Positions 30,930 to 39,968 of a stretch of 64,000 nucleotides of DNA are shown in pieces (position 1 is the first letter of the stretch; each line of letters starts with the position of its first letter). Below the pieces are notes generated by a model. That model was not told where the DNA came from and made no database searches. It saw nothing but the letters and a program-made list of their open reading frames with translations. This DNA is from Pseudomonas aegrilactucae (lineage in GTDB: Bacteria > Pseudomonadota > Gammaproteobacteria > Pseudomonadales > Pseudomonadaceae): contig NZ_JAHTBI010000053.1 in NCBI RefSeq assembly GCF_019168305.1, positions 51,136 through 115,135 on the forward strand. Direction: 5' to 3'. The translations under genes were made by a program, and so were the position numbers.

Positions 30930-32267
30930 ATGTCCACCACCGCCACGCCCACCACGCCAAAGGTCGGCTTTGTTTCCCTGGGTTGCCCGAAAGCCCTGGT
31001 CGATTCCGAGCGCATCCTGACCCAGCTGCGCATGGAAGGCTATGAAGTCGTGCCCACCTACGAGGATGCCGACGTGGTGGTGGTCAACACCTGCGGCTTC
31101 ATCGACTCGGCCAAGGCCGAATCGCTGGAAGTGATCGGCGAAGCCATCAAGGAAAACGGCAAGGTCATCGTCACCGGCTGCATGGGGGTCGACGCCAACA
31201 ACATCCGCGACGTGCACCCCAGCGTGCTGTCGGTGTCCGGCCCGCAGCAGTACGAGCAGGTGGTCAACGCCGTGCACGAGGTCGTGCCGCCGCGCAAGGA
31301 CCACAACCCGCTGATCGACCTGGTGCCGCCACAGGGGGTCAAGCTGACCCCGCGCCACTACGCCTACCTGAAGATTTCCGAAGGCTGCAACCACACGTGC
31401 AGCTTCTGCATCATCCCCTCGATGCGCGGCAAGCTGGTCAGCCGCCCGGTGGGTGAAGTGCTCAGCGAAGCCGAGCGCCTGGTCAAGGCCGGCGTCAAGG
31501 AACTGCTGGTGATTTCCCAGGACACCAGCGCCTACGGCGTCGACGTCAAGTACAAGACCGACTTCTGGAACGGCCGCCCGGTCAAGACACGCATGCTCGA
31601 TCTGTGCGAAGCGCTGAGCAGCCTGGGCGTGTGGGTACGCCTGCACTACGTGTACCCGTACCCGAACGTCGACGACGTGATCCCGCTGATGGCCGCAGGC
31701 AAGCTGCTGCCGTACCTGGACATCCCGTTCCAGCACGCCAGCCCCAAAGTGCTCAAGTCGATGAAACGCCCGGCCTTCGAAGACAAGACCCTGGCGCGCA
31801 TCAAGAACTGGCGCGAGCAGTGCCCCGAGCTGATCATCCGCTCCACCTTCATCGTCGGCTTCCCCGGCGAAACCGAAGAAGACTTCCAGTACCTGCTCGA
31901 CTGGCTGACCGAAGCCCAGCTCGACCGCGTCGGCTGCTTCCAGTACTCGCCGGTCGAAGGCGCGCCGGCCAACGACCTGGACCTGGACATCGTGCCGGAC
32001 GACGTCAAGCAGGACCGCTGGGACCGCTTCATGGCCCACCAGCAGGCCATCAGCAGCGCACGCCTGCAACTGCGCATCGGCAAGGAGATCGAAGTGCTGA
32101 TCGACGAAGTCGAGGAGCAGGGCTCGGTGGGCCGCAGCTTCTTCGATGCGCCGGAAATCGACGGCAACGTGTTCATCGACGGCGACCACGGCTTCAAGCC
32201 GGGTGACAAGGTCTGGTGCCGGGTGACCGACGCCGACGAGTACGACCTGTGGGCCGAGCCTGTCTGA
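30930..32267 (+). CDS. rimO: Ribosomal protein S12 methylthiotransferase RimO
   Basis: RimO is a radical-SAM enzyme that methylthiolates Asp88 of ribosomal protein S12. The 445-residue protein has the MTTase N-terminal domain with Cys19, Cys55 and Cys84 for the second cluster. The radical-SAM CX3CX2C is Cys153, Cys157 and Cys160 ([10 protein letters not shown]), and a C-terminal TRAM domain covers about 378-445 ([22 protein letters not shown]). Length and signatures are those of RimO and not MiaB. A terminator follows. Confidence 0.97.
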   Translation: MSTTATPTTPKVGFVSLGCPKALVDSERILTQLRMEGYEVVPTYEDADVVVVNTCGFIDSAKAESLEVIGEAIKENGKVIVTGCMGVDANNIRDVHPSVLSVSGPQQYEQVVNAVHEVVPPRKDHNPLIDLVPPQGVKLTPRHYAYLKISEGCNHTCSFCIIPSMRGKLVSRPVGEVLSEAERLVKAGVKELLVISQDTSAYGVDVKYKTDFWNGRPVKTRMLDLCEALSSLGVWVRLHYVYPYPNVDDVIPLMAAGKLLPYLDIPFQHASPKVLKSMKRPAFEDKTLARIKNWREQCPELIIRSTFIVGFPGETEEDFQYLLDWLTEAQLDRVGCFQYSPVEGAPANDLDLDIVPDDVKQDRWDRFMAHQQAISSARLQLRIGKEIEVLIDEVEEQGSVGRSFFDAPEIDGNVFIDGDHGFKPGDKVWCRVTDADEYDLWAEPV

Positions 32268-32284
32268 GCCAACGCCGTTCAAAC

Positions 32285-32313
32285 AGCCCTGCCTTTATGG
32301 CGGGGCTTTTTTT
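32285..32313 (+). terminator. Rho-independent terminator of rimO
   Basis: Stem AGCCCTGCC / GGCGGGGCT (with one G-T pair), loop TTTAT, followed by seven T. Confidence 0.9.
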
Positions 32314-32354
32314 GCAACTATCGTTTTCTCATACGACTGCAGGAGACCCTTGCC

Positions 32355-32810
32355 ATGCGCCCCCCTACCACCGTGCAGACACCCGGCATCAGCGACTACG
32401 CGCAGCTGGTGCGCGTGTGGGAAGCATCGGTTCGCGCCACCCATGACTTTCTACCCGACAGCTACATCGTGCTGCTGCGCGAGCTGGTGCGCACGCGCTA
32501 TCTGGATGCGGTCATGCTGATCTGCTGCAAGGACGCGCGCCAGCGTATTACCGGCTTTGCCGGCGTGGCGGCCGGGCGCGTGGAAATGCTCTTCATCGAC
32601 CCGCACCACCGCGGCCAGGGCATCGGCACGCGCCTGCTGCAGTTTGCGATCAACCAACTCAACGCCGAGCAGTTGGACGTGAACGAACAGAATCCGCAGG
32701 CACTCGGCTTCTACCTGGCCCAGGGCTTCGAAGTGATCGGCCGCTCGGAAACGGATGGCATGGGCCAGCCTTACCCCTTGCTCCACCTCCGGCTGATTCG
32801 TACGCAATAG
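32355..32810 (+). CDS. GNAT family acetyltransferase (YjaB-like)
   Basis: A 151-residue GNAT-fold protein. Features include VWEASVRATHDFLPDSYI near 21-38, the acetyl-CoA-binding motif MLFIDPHHRGQGIGTRLLQFAI at about 77-98, and LDVNEQNPQALGFYLAQGFEVIGR near 107-130. These are close to E. coli YjaB, a GNAT of unclear substrate. An AGGAG ribosome site precedes the ATG at a good distance. It stands alone between rimO and the pseudouridine-synthase-like gene. Confidence 0.9.
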   Translation: MRPPTTVQTPGISDYAQLVRVWEASVRATHDFLPDSYIVLLRELVRTRYLDAVMLICCKDARQRITGFAGVAAGRVEMLFIDPHHRGQGIGTRLLQFAINQLNAEQLDVNEQNPQALGFYLAQGFEVIGRSETDGMGQPYPLLHLRLIRTQ

Positions 32811-32955
32811 GCACATACTGGCTGAAGGATCGTGTAGGCCCACTCTGAAAAACATCAATTCCCGCGATTAATCACAGGGCCGCTCAAATGTAGCCGGGCC
32901 TAACCTGGCCTGGGCGGTTACAATGGACGCCTTTCCTTGTGCCACGGCTACCGTC

Positions 32956-33666
32956 ATGTCTGAACCCATTCGTCTTTCCAAACGCCTTATCGAACTGGTC
33001 GGTTGTTCCCGACGGGAGGCCGAGCTGTATATCGAAGGCGGCTGGGTCACAGTGGATGGCGCCGTCGTCGACGAGCCGCAGCTCAAGGTCGACGGCCAGA
33101 CCGTCGCCCTGCTGCCCAACGCCAAGGCCGAGGCCCTGGAGCCGGTGACGCTGCTGCTGCACCAGGGCGCCGATCAGGACAGCGAAAGCGCACGCCTGAG
33201 CATGAGCCCGGCGACCCTGTCCGAGGCCCACGCAGAAGGCCATCGCCCGCTCAAGGGGCACTTCGCCCGCCTGACCTGCGTGGCCGAGCTGCAACAGGGC
33301 GCCAGCGGCCTGCAGGTGTACAGCCAGGACTGGCGCGCCGTGCGCAAGGTAACCTCGGACCTGGCCAAGCTCGAGCAGGAATACGTGGTCGAGGTCAGCG
33401 GTGACATGATCGCCCATGGCCTTGAGCGCCTGAACCGCGGGTTTACCTGGAAAGGCCAGGACCTGCCGCGCATCAAGGCCAGCTGGCAGAACGAAACCCG
33501 CTTGCGCATGGTGCTGAAGAACCCGGCCCCGGGGCTGATCGAACTGCTGTGCCGCAGTGTCGGCGTCAGCGTGGTCAGCATGCGCCGCATTCGCCTCGGT
33601 GGCGTGGCCATGAGCAAGCTGCCGCTGGGCCAGTGGCGCTACCTGACCAGCAAAGAAAAATTCTAG
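32956..33666 (+). CDS. RsuA-family pseudouridine-synthase-like protein lacking the catalytic aspartate
   Basis: A 236-residue protein with an N-terminal S4 RNA-binding domain (about 4-48, IRLSKRLIELVGCSRREAELYIEGGWVTVDG) and an RsuA/RluB/E/F-type synthase core. Family members carry a GRLDxxTxGL motif with the essential catalytic Asp. Here the aligned stretch at about 109-119 reads VAELQQGASGL, so the Asp position is Gln113 and the preceding Arg is Glu111. The later core (SVVSMRRIRLGGVAMSKLPLGQWRYLT) is intact. It may bind rRNA without catalysis. An earlier in-frame start at 32923 exists; 32956 fits the family. Confidence 0.8.
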   Translation: MSEPIRLSKRLIELVGCSRREAELYIEGGWVTVDGAVVDEPQLKVDGQTVALLPNAKAEALEPVTLLLHQGADQDSESARLSMSPATLSEAHAEGHRPLKGHFARLTCVAELQQGASGLQVYSQDWRAVRKVTSDLAKLEQEYVVEVSGDMIAHGLERLNRGFTWKGQDLPRIKASWQNETRLRMVLKNPAPGLIELLCRSVGVSVVSMRRIRLGGVAMSKLPLGQWRYLTSKEKF

Positions 33667-33725
33667 GCCGCGCCACTTTCCAGGCCTCGCCACCCGGGCG
33701 TTGCCACTTGATCAGGATTGTCCAA

Positions 33726-34187
33726 ATGATTCACAACGATGTACTGCGCAGCCTGCGCTACATGCTGGATATCAGCGATGCCAAACTGGCAGAAATCACC
33801 CGTACCAACGGTTTTGACGTCAGCGATGCCGATGTCGCCAGCTACCTGAAAAAAGACGAGGAAGAAGGTTTTGTGCGCTGCCCGGACGAGGTCATCGCGC
33901 ACTTTCTCGACGGCTTGGTGATCTTCAGGCGTGGTCGCGACGAAAGCCGCCCGGCACTGCCGATCGAACTGCCGGTGACCAACAACATCATCCTGAAAAA
34001 GCTGCGCGTGGCATTCGAGCTCAAGGAAGACGACCTGCACGCGATCCTCAAGGCTGCTGACTTTGTCGTGTCCAAACCCGAACTGAGCGCCCTGTTCCGC
34101 AAGGTCGGCAACAGCAACTACCGCCCCTGCGGCGACCAGTTGCTGCGCAACTTCCTCAAGGGCCTGACCCTGCGAGTGCGTGGCTGA
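33726..34187 (+). CDS. DUF1456 family protein (YehS-like)
   Basis: A 153-residue protein made of two homologous DUF1456 repeats: MIHNDVLRSLRYMLDISDAKLAEI at the start and TNNIILKKLRVAFELKEDDLHAILKAADF near 80-108. Each is followed by a short helix and an EVIAHFLDGLVIFRRG / DQLLRNFLKGLTLRVRG segment. Family function is unknown. A separate ATG in another frame gives a longer shadow, but this frame matches the family. It is 60 bp downstream of the pseudouridine-synthase-like gene and 8 bp upstream of trmO. Confidence 0.9.
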   Translation: MIHNDVLRSLRYMLDISDAKLAEITRTNGFDVSDADVASYLKKDEEEGFVRCPDEVIAHFLDGLVIFRRGRDESRPALPIELPVTNNIILKKLRVAFELKEDDLHAILKAADFVVSKPELSALFRKVGNSNYRPCGDQLLRNFLKGLTLRVRG

Positions 34188-34194
34188 GTCGACC

Positions 34195-34890
34195 ATGACC
34201 TACAGTGTCTCGCCGGTCGGCCATGTGCGCTCCTGCTTCAAGGAGAAGTTCGCCATCCCGCGCCAGCCCCACCTGGCCCCGGCCGCACGTGGCGTGCTGG
34301 AACTGGTGCCGCCGTTCGACCAGGGCGAGGCAGTGGCCGGTCTCGAACAGGTCAGCCACGTGTGGCTGCTGTTCCTGTTCCACCAGGCACTGGAAGACAA
34401 GCCGCGGTTGAAGGTGCGCCCGCCGCGCCTGGGCGGCAATACCTCGATGGGGGTGTTCGCCACCCGTGCCACGCATCGCCCCAATGGCATCGGGCAATCG
34501 GTGGTGAAGCTGGAGGGGATCGAGCCCGGGCGCCTGCTGTTGTCGGGCATCGACCTGCTGGACGGCACGCCAGTCATCGACATCAAGCCGTATGTGCCGT
34601 ATGCCGACAGCGTTGCCGGTGCCTTCAACCATATGGCCAGCGCGCCGCCTGCGCCCATTGCAGTGCAGTGGCGCGAGGGGGCGCTGGGGCAGGCCCATGA
34701 ACATGCGCTGCGCCTGGCAGAGCCGCTGGTGGCGCTGATAGAGCAATGTCTGGCACAGGACCCGCGCCCGGCCTATCAGGTGCCACCGGTGGAGCGGGTG
34801 TACGGCGTCAAGTTCTGGGATGTGCAGGTACGCTGGCATTACCCGCAACTGGATGTGATTCGCGTGCTGGAAGTGGTGCACGAGCCCTAG
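34195..34890 (+). CDS. trmO: tRNA (N6-threonylcarbamoyladenosine(37)-N6)-methyltransferase TrmO
   Basis: TrmO (TsaA/YaeB) N6-methylates t6A37 in tRNA-Thr using SAM. The 231-residue protein has a TsaA-like beta-barrel core: SPVGHVRSCFKEKFAIPRQP at about 5-24, VSHVWLLFLFHQ near 54-65, and the SAM-site signature RATHRPNGIGQSVVKLEGIE near 94-113. DLLDGTPVIDIKPYVPYAD follows. The ATG at 34195 is preferred over a GTG five codons upstream that overlaps the previous stop. Confidence 0.93.
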   Translation: MTYSVSPVGHVRSCFKEKFAIPRQPHLAPAARGVLELVPPFDQGEAVAGLEQVSHVWLLFLFHQALEDKPRLKVRPPRLGGNTSMGVFATRATHRPNGIGQSVVKLEGIEPGRLLLSGIDLLDGTPVIDIKPYVPYADSVAGAFNHMASAPPAPIAVQWREGALGQAHEHALRLAEPLVALIEQCLAQDPRPAYQVPPVERVYGVKFWDVQVRWHYPQLDVIRVLEVVHEP

Positions 34891-34903
34891 CCGCCGGCCA
34901 AAA

Positions 34904-34931
34904 AAAAACGCAGACCGAGGTCTGCGTTTTT
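34904..34931. terminator. Bidirectional terminator between trmO and fpr
   Basis: Stem CGCAGACC / GGTCTGCG with a very short loop, flanked by an A run on the left and T run on the right. It can therefore end both convergent transcripts. Confidence 0.9.
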
Positions 34932-34947
34932 CATTTCTGCTGGCAGC

Positions 34948-35727
34948 TTACTTCTCGACGAACGCACGCTCGATCAGGTAATCGCCTGGCTCACGCATGC
35001 GCGCCGAGACTTTCAGACCGAAGCTGTCCAGCACTTCGCTGGTTTCGTCGAGCATGCTCGGGCTACCGCAGATCATCGCGCGGTCATCCTGCGGGTTGAT
35101 CGGCGGCAGGCCGATGTCGCTGAACAACTTGCCACTGCGCATCAGGTCAGTCAGACGCCCCTGGTTCTCGAACGGTTCGCGGGTGACAGTCGGGTAGTAG
35201 ATCAGCTTGTCACGCAGCGCCTCCCCGAAGAACTCGTTCTGCGGCAGGTGCTCGGTGATGAACTCGCGGTACGCCACTTCGTTCACGTAGCGTACGCCGT
35301 GAACCAGGATCACTTTTTCGAAACGCTCGTAGGTTTCCGGGTCCTGGATGACGCTCATGAACGGCGCCAGGCCAGTGCCGGTGCTCAGCAGGTACAGGTG
35401 CTTGCCCGGGTTCAGGTCGTCCAGCACCAGGGTACCGGTAGGCTTCTTGCTGATGATGATCTCATCGCCTTCCTTCAGATGCTGCAGCTGCGAGGTCAGC
35501 GGGCCGTCCTGCACCTTGATGCTGAAGAACTCCAGATGCTCTTCCCAGTTAGGGCTGGCGATCGAATAGGCGCGCATGAGCGGGCGGCCGTTAGGCTGTT
35601 GCAGGCCGATCATCACGAACTGACCGTTCTCGAAGCGCAGGCCCGGGTCGCGGGTGCACTTGAAGCTGAACAGGGTGTCGTTCCAGTGATGGACACTGAG
35701 GACACGTTCGTGGTTCATGTTGCTCAT
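34948..35727 (-). CDS. fpr: Ferredoxin-NADP+ reductase Fpr
   Basis: Fpr is a cytoplasmic FAD enzyme that moves electrons between NADPH and ferredoxin or flavodoxin in oxidative-stress defence and iron-sulfur repair. The 259-residue protein has the FAD-binding RAYSIAS at 52-58, the NADP-binding STGTGLAPFMSVIQDPETYERF near 115-136, and MICGSPSMLDETSEVL near 216-231. It is divergent from the LysR gene finR, which is the known activator of fpr in P. putida; the shared 120-bp region holds an ATATCT/AGATAT dyad. Confidence 0.96.
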   Translation of the reverse strand: MSNMNHERVLSVHHWNDTLFSFKCTRDPGLRFENGQFVMIGLQQPNGRPLMRAYSIASPNWEEHLEFFSIKVQDGPLTSQLQHLKEGDEIIISKKPTGTLVLDDLNPGKHLYLLSTGTGLAPFMSVIQDPETYERFEKVILVHGVRYVNEVAYREFITEHLPQNEFFGEALRDKLIYYPTVTREPFENQGRLTDLMRSGKLFSDIGLPPINPQDDRAMICGSPSMLDETSEVLDSFGLKVSARMREPGDYLIERAFVEK

Positions 35728-35799
35728 GTACGGGGCTCCTGAAAAAAAACGCAGCGCTGACCGTGAGCGCGATTGCGCGATAGTTTAGTGGCAGCGACA

Positions 35800-35827
35800 A
35801 TATCTGTTAAATGAATTATCAAGATAT
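35800..35827. promoter_or_regulatory. Candidate FinR operator in the fpr-finR intergenic region
   Basis: A dyad ATATCT (35800-35805) and AGATAT (35822-35827) with a 16-bp centre lies between the divergent fpr and finR genes, in AT-rich sequence. Its position is appropriate for LysR-type control of both promoters, but the consensus was not checked. Confidence 0.45.
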
Positions 35828-35847
35828 GTCTTATCGGTTATATAGAT

Positions 35848-36774
35848 ATGCGATTTACACTGCGTCAACTTCAGGTCTTCGTGGCCGTCGCGCAACACCA
35901 AAGCGTCTCTCGCGCAGCCGGGATACTGGCGTTGTCGCAGTCGGCCGCCAGCACCTCCATCACCGAGCTCGAACGCCAGTCCAGCTGCCAGTTGTTCGAT
36001 CGCGCGGGCAAGCGCCTGAGCCTCAATGCGCTCGGGCATCAACTGCTGCCCCAGGCCGTGGCACTGCTGGACCAGGCCAAGGAGATCGAAGACCTGCTCA
36101 ACGGCAAATCGGGCTTTGGCTCACTGGCCGTCGGTGCAACCCTGACCATCGGCAACTACCTGGCTACCCTGCTGATCGGCAGTTTCATGCAGGTGCACCC
36201 CGAGAGCCAGGTCAAGCTGCATGTCCAGAACACGGCGCATATCGTGCACCAGGTGGCGCATTACGAAATTGATCTGGGTCTGATCGAGGGGGATTGCAAC
36301 CATCCCGACCTCGAGGTTCAGCCGTGGGTCGAAGACGAACTGGTGGTGTTCTGTGCGCCGCAGCATCCCCTGGCGGCAAAAGGCCGCGCCAGCATGGACG
36401 AGCTGACCCGCGAGGCCTGGATCCTGCGCGAGCAAGGCTCCGGCACCCGCCTGACCTTCGATCAGGCCATGCGCCACCACCGCTCCACGCTCAATATCCG
36501 CCTGGAGCTGGAGCACACCGAAGCGATCAAGCGTGCGGTTGAGTCAGGCCTTGGCATTGGCTGCATTTCACGCCTGGCGCTGCGCGATGCGTTCCGGCGC
36601 GGCAGCCTGGTGGCGGTTGAAACGCCTGACCTGGACCTGGCGCGGCAGTTCTACTTCATCTGGCACAAGCAGAAGTACCAGACCTCGGCCATGCGCGAGT
36701 TCCTCGAGCTGTGCCGCAGCTTTACCGCAGGCGTAAGGCGCAGTGACGAAATCGTGCTGCCACACATTGCCTAG
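35848..36774 (+). CDS. finR: LysR-family regulator FinR
   Basis: FinR is a LysR-type regulator that activates fpr in P. putida under superoxide and sulfite-related stress. The 308-residue protein has an N-terminal winged HTH at about 3-61 (LRQLQVFVAVAQHQSVSRAAGILALSQSAASTSITELE) and a C-terminal co-inducer-binding domain. The identity is based on the divergent position next to fpr and on remembered P. putida gene order. Its stop overlaps the convergent dgkA stop by two bases. Confidence 0.9.
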   Translation: MRFTLRQLQVFVAVAQHQSVSRAAGILALSQSAASTSITELERQSSCQLFDRAGKRLSLNALGHQLLPQAVALLDQAKEIEDLLNGKSGFGSLAVGATLTIGNYLATLLIGSFMQVHPESQVKLHVQNTAHIVHQVAHYEIDLGLIEGDCNHPDLEVQPWVEDELVVFCAPQHPLAAKGRASMDELTREAWILREQGSGTRLTFDQAMRHHRSTLNIRLELEHTEAIKRAVESGLGIGCISRLALRDAFRRGSLVAVETPDLDLARQFYFIWHKQKYQTSAMREFLELCRSFTAGVRRSDEIVLPHIA

Positions 36775-37133
36775 AGCAGGATCACCGCCCACACCACTGC
36801 CACAATACTCAAGGCCACGAGCTGGGCCGCACTGCCCATGTCCTTGGCGTTCTTGGACAACGGGTGGCGGTCCAGGGAAATACGGTCGATGGCGGCCTCG
36901 ACTGCCGAGTTGAGCAACTCGACGATCAGGCCAAGCAGGCACACGGCAATCAGGATGGCGCGCTCGGCGCGGCTGACGTCCAGCCAGAAGGCGATCGGGA
37001 TCAGCACCACATTGAGCAGCACCAGTTGCCGGAATGCCGCCTCGCCGGTAAAGGCCGCGCGCAGCCCGTCAAACGAATAGCCGGCAGCGTTGAATACTCG
37101 TTTAAGGCCGGTCTGGCCCTTGAAAGGCGACAT
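36771..37133 (-). CDS. dgkA: Diacylglycerol kinase DgkA
   Basis: DgkA is a small trimeric inner-membrane kinase that recycles diacylglycerol to phosphatidic acid. The 120-residue protein has an amphipathic N-terminus (GLKRVFNAAGYSFDGLRAAF) and three membrane helices. The catalytic signature is VELLNSAVEAAIDRIS at 71-86, with Glu79 corresponding to the catalytic Glu76 of E. coli. The ATG at 37133 fits the family; a longer upstream frame has no similarity. It is downstream of the ErdR-like gene on the same strand. Confidence 0.94.
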   Translation of the reverse strand: MSPFKGQTGLKRVFNAAGYSFDGLRAAFTGEAAFRQLVLLNVVLIPIAFWLDVSRAERAILIAVCLLGLIVELLNSAVEAAIDRISLDRHPLSKNAKDMGSAAQLVALSIVAVVWAVILL

Positions 37134-37212
37134 AGAGAGTGACTTCAACCAAAAGATAAGAGCCGTGCAGACTAGTGCACGCCGAGTCAAAAATGCGTGA
37201 AGGCCATTGGCC

Positions 37213-37863
37213 TTAGCTGCTGGAAACCGATTCCAATTGTTGCAGCAGCAACGCTGCCTGGGTCCGTGTACGCACACCCAGCTTGCGGAAAATCGCGGTG
37301 ACGTGGGCCTTGATGGTGGCTTCCGACACACTCAACTCGTAAGCAATCTGCTTGTTCAACAAGCCTTCGCAGACCATGGTCAAGACCCGGAACTGCTGCG
37401 GCGTCAGGCTGGCCAAGCCTTCGCTGGCAGCCTTGGCTTCAGCGGACACATCGATTTTCTCGAACGCCTGCGGTGGCCACCAGACCTCGCCGTCGAGCAC
37501 CTTGTTGACGGCATCCTGAATCTGCTCCAGCGGGCTGGACTTGGGAATGAAGCCGCTGGCGCCAAACTCGCGCGACTTCACCACCACCGCCGCCTCCTCC
37601 TGCGCCGAGACCATCACCACCGGGATCTGCGGATACTGGCCGCGCAGCAGCACCAACCCCGAGAAGCCATAGGCGCCCGGCATGTTCAGGTCGAGCAGCA
37701 CCAGGTCCCAGTCGCTTTTCTCGGCCAGGCGGATTTCCAGTTCGGCGATGCTCGCCACTTCAACCAGGCGCACGTCCGGGCCCAGGCCCAGGGTAACAGC
37801 CTGGCGCAACGCGCTGCGAAACAACGGGTGGTCATCGGCAATCAGGATTTCGTATGTAGCCAT
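37213..37863 (-). CDS. LuxR/NarL-family response regulator (ErdR-like)
   Basis: A 216-residue response regulator with a receiver domain at 1-125 (acidic Asp10-Asp11, phosphoacceptor Asp58 in LLDLNMPG, Lys in FIPKSSP). A C-terminal LuxR HTH covers about 150-210 (LTPQQFRVLTMVCEGLLNKQIAYELSVSEATIKAHV). The neighbour dgkA matches the P. aeruginosa PA3604-PA3603 order, where PA3604 is ErdR, an activator of acetyl-CoA synthetase and ethanol oxidation genes. No cognate kinase is adjacent. Confidence 0.9.
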   Translation of the reverse strand: MATYEILIADDHPLFRSALRQAVTLGLGPDVRLVEVASIAELEIRLAEKSDWDLVLLDLNMPGAYGFSGLVLLRGQYPQIPVVMVSAQEEAAVVVKSREFGASGFIPKSSPLEQIQDAVNKVLDGEVWWPPQAFEKIDVSAEAKAASEGLASLTPQQFRVLTMVCEGLLNKQIAYELSVSEATIKAHVTAIFRKLGVRTRTQAALLLQQLESVSSS

Positions 37864-38123
37864 CGATCTAATGATCCTGTTCTGTGCAGGCGCGGCTAGC
37901 GTGGGGCGCCTGGCGGGCAACTCAAGGCATCGGGCAGCAGTGCCGGAGGCCAAAAAGGCACGTCGGGGCCAGGAATACAGCATTCAAGCCGTCGTCGTGC
38001 CCGAATCGGCGCCAAGGATGCCGAGCCCGGACCGGGTGGTCAAGTTCCAACCCCGGCTCGGGCCCATGCCGGTGGCGCCAGTGCTGGCCATTATGAAGCA
38101 AAGCCTGGCACTTGCCCCTTGTA

Positions 38124-38834
38124 CTATAGGAAGGTCTGCAGCCTTTGATGCACGGCGTCCTGCTCGTCCAGCGCCAGTTTGTGCTTGGCACTCAGGTAAT
38201 GGCAACTGAACACGTCCAGGTACGCATCCAGCGCCTGGGCGGCCTGCTGGTCGGCGGCCAGTTCCAGGCACATGGCCGCCACTTCGGCGGTGCAGAAGTG
38301 ATCGTCACGCTTGGAGCGACGCAGTTTGTAGCGCGAAATCTGCTCGGGCTGCAGGTTCAGCACCGGGAACCGCTCCAGATACGGGCTTTTGCGAAACATC
38401 TTGCGGGCTTCTGGCCAGGTGGCGTCAAGCAGGATGAACAGCGGCCGCTTGCCCGGCGCCGGGGCCACGTCGCTGACCACCCGCTCGGGCGCGACGAACT
38501 CGCCAGGGAACACGATGTATGGCTGCCACTGCGGGTCGTCGAGCAACGCCTGCAACTGCACATCGACCGTCTTGCGCTCCCAGGCAAATGCCGTGGTGTC
38601 ACCGATCACGTCGGCAATCAGCCAGCCGGTGTTGGTCGGTTTCATCGGTTCGGTATCGTGCATCAACAGGCACATGGCCGAATGCGCCTGCACCTGCGGC
38701 CGCCACGCGCACAGGCAGTAATCAGGGATTACCCGGCATCGAGGGCAGCGTGGCGCACGCGAGCCGCGCGCAACGAAGGGTTTGACACTGCGGGCCAGGC
38801 GTTCGGCGCGCAGGCGTGCTACGGCATGGCTCAT
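38124..38834 (-). CDS. DTW-domain protein, putative tRNA-uridine aminocarboxypropyltransferase
   Basis: A 236-residue DTW-domain protein, the family of TapT/YfiP that makes acp3U47 in tRNA from SAM. The N-terminal zinc-binding cluster is CPRCRVIPDYCLCAW (Cys30, Cys33, Cys40, Cys42), and the DTW motif appears as LLDATWPEARKMFRKSPYL near 140-158. The ATG at 38834 (MSHAVARL) is used; an ATG at 38849 is possible. Function in this organism is inferred from the family. It is isolated, with about 260 bp to the ErdR-like gene. Confidence 0.88.
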   Translation of the reverse strand: MSHAVARLRAERLARSVKPFVARGSRAPRCPRCRVIPDYCLCAWRPQVQAHSAMCLLMHDTEPMKPTNTGWLIADVIGDTTAFAWERKTVDVQLQALLDDPQWQPYIVFPGEFVAPERVVSDVAPAPGKRPLFILLDATWPEARKMFRKSPYLERFPVLNLQPEQISRYKLRRSKRDDHFCTAEVAAMCLELAADQQAAQALDAYLDVFSCHYLSAKHKLALDEQDAVHQRLQTFL

Positions 38835-39068
38835 GACAGGGCACAACATTGGCAATAGAGGCAGGGCACGACGCGAACTCGGCAGGACGGAAAACCCCGG
38901 CAGTTTATCAGAGCCCGTCGCGCCCGGCGGTATTTGCCGTGCAGCGCGGTGCGCTGCCCCTTATAATCGGCGGGTTACAGAAACCCGCTGGCACCGCTAT
39001 TGCGCCTGTGACGGAACACTGCGCGCCATCGCCGGTCCAACCGCCAGTTACCGAACCAGGAGAGATTC

Positions 39069-39485
39069 ATGCTGCGTTTCATCGCCCCATCCTTGAGCCT
39101 GCTGCTTGCCCTGCCGCTGGGCGCGCATGCCGCATCCAAGCAAGAGTACGAACTGACCCGGATGCTTGAAAAAGTCGCCAAGGAAAGCAGCGTGGGTACC
39201 CCTCGTGCCATCAACGAGGACATTCTCGACCAGGGCTACACCGTCGAAGGCAAGCAACTGATCAACCACCTCAGCGTGCGCGCCAGCCATGCGCAAAAGA
39301 TGCAGGCCAACCCGGAAATCGTGCGCGACCAACTGGGTGCCAGCGTGTGCAGGAACACCAGTTTCCGTCAGTTGATGGACCGCGGCGCCGTGTTGACGTA
39401 CCGCTTTACCGAATACAAGACCAACCGCCCGGTGATCGACCAGGCGTTCAACAAGGCCAGCTGCCTTTCGGGCCAGAAGAAGTAA
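39069..39485 (+). CDS. Small secreted protein of the PA3611/QSregVF family
   Basis: A 138-residue exported protein with a signal peptide at 1-21 (MLRFIAPSLSLLLALPLGAHA, then ASKQEYEL). Two Cys residues, at about 115 (VCRNTS) and near the C-terminus (ASCLSGQKK), may form a disulfide. It resembles the P. aeruginosa PA3611 family, a quorum-sensing-linked periplasmic or secreted protein, and the gene order toward recX-recA supports this. The molecular role is not known. Confidence 0.8.
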   Translation: MLRFIAPSLSLLLALPLGAHAASKQEYELTRMLEKVAKESSVGTPRAINEDILDQGYTVEGKQLINHLSVRASHAQKMQANPEIVRDQLGASVCRNTSFRQLMDRGAVLTYRFTEYKTNRPVIDQAFNKASCLSGQKK

Positions 39486-39499
39486 CCCAGGCCACGGGC

Positions 39500-39694
39500 C
39501 TACGCGCTGTTGGCGCGCCGCTGTTCATCATCGGCGCGCAGTTCAGCCACCAGCGCCTGAATGTAGCGCGACCCCAGTGCCCCGCCTGCCAGACGCTGCA
39601 GGCACTCCTGCTCCAGGGTCAGGTTGTTGGCCTGGGCTGCGCGTTGCAGCAGCCGGTACAACTGCGTATCAAGCTCCAAACTCACCCGCTGCAT
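39500..39694 (-). CDS. Small putative DNA-binding protein (Arc/RHH-like)
   Basis: A 64-residue protein: MQRVSLELDTQLYRLLQRAAQANNLTLEQECLQRLAGG. The pattern of a short beta strand followed by two amphipathic helices fits a ribbon-helix-helix/Arc-like fold, but I do not recognise a named family. It is convergent with the PA3611-like gene, only 14 bp away. The open frame is short, so it is moderately certain that it is a gene. Confidence 0.6.
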   Translation of the reverse strand: MQRVSLELDTQLYRLLQRAAQANNLTLEQECLQRLAGGALGSRYIQALVAELRADDEQRRANSA

Positions 39695-39968
39695 GATCCA
39701 GCCTCCTTGCCCCCAGAACCGTTACCCTTGCTCATCAGTTAATCAGACTGGCAGCGCGACCGAGTACGGGCAGACGAGTGGCATTTTCGCCGCGCCAAGC
39801 CGCGTATAACCCATTGCCTGTCATCACATCATGGGCACATCATGTCGACGGCATAACCGTGTGACAGGGTCTAGATTGATAGCCAAGACCATTCACTTTG
39901 CGCACAGGCAAAGGGGCCTGGCCGATGTGCGGTCACGCCGCAGGTTTTGCTGCAAAAGGAGAAGTTGA

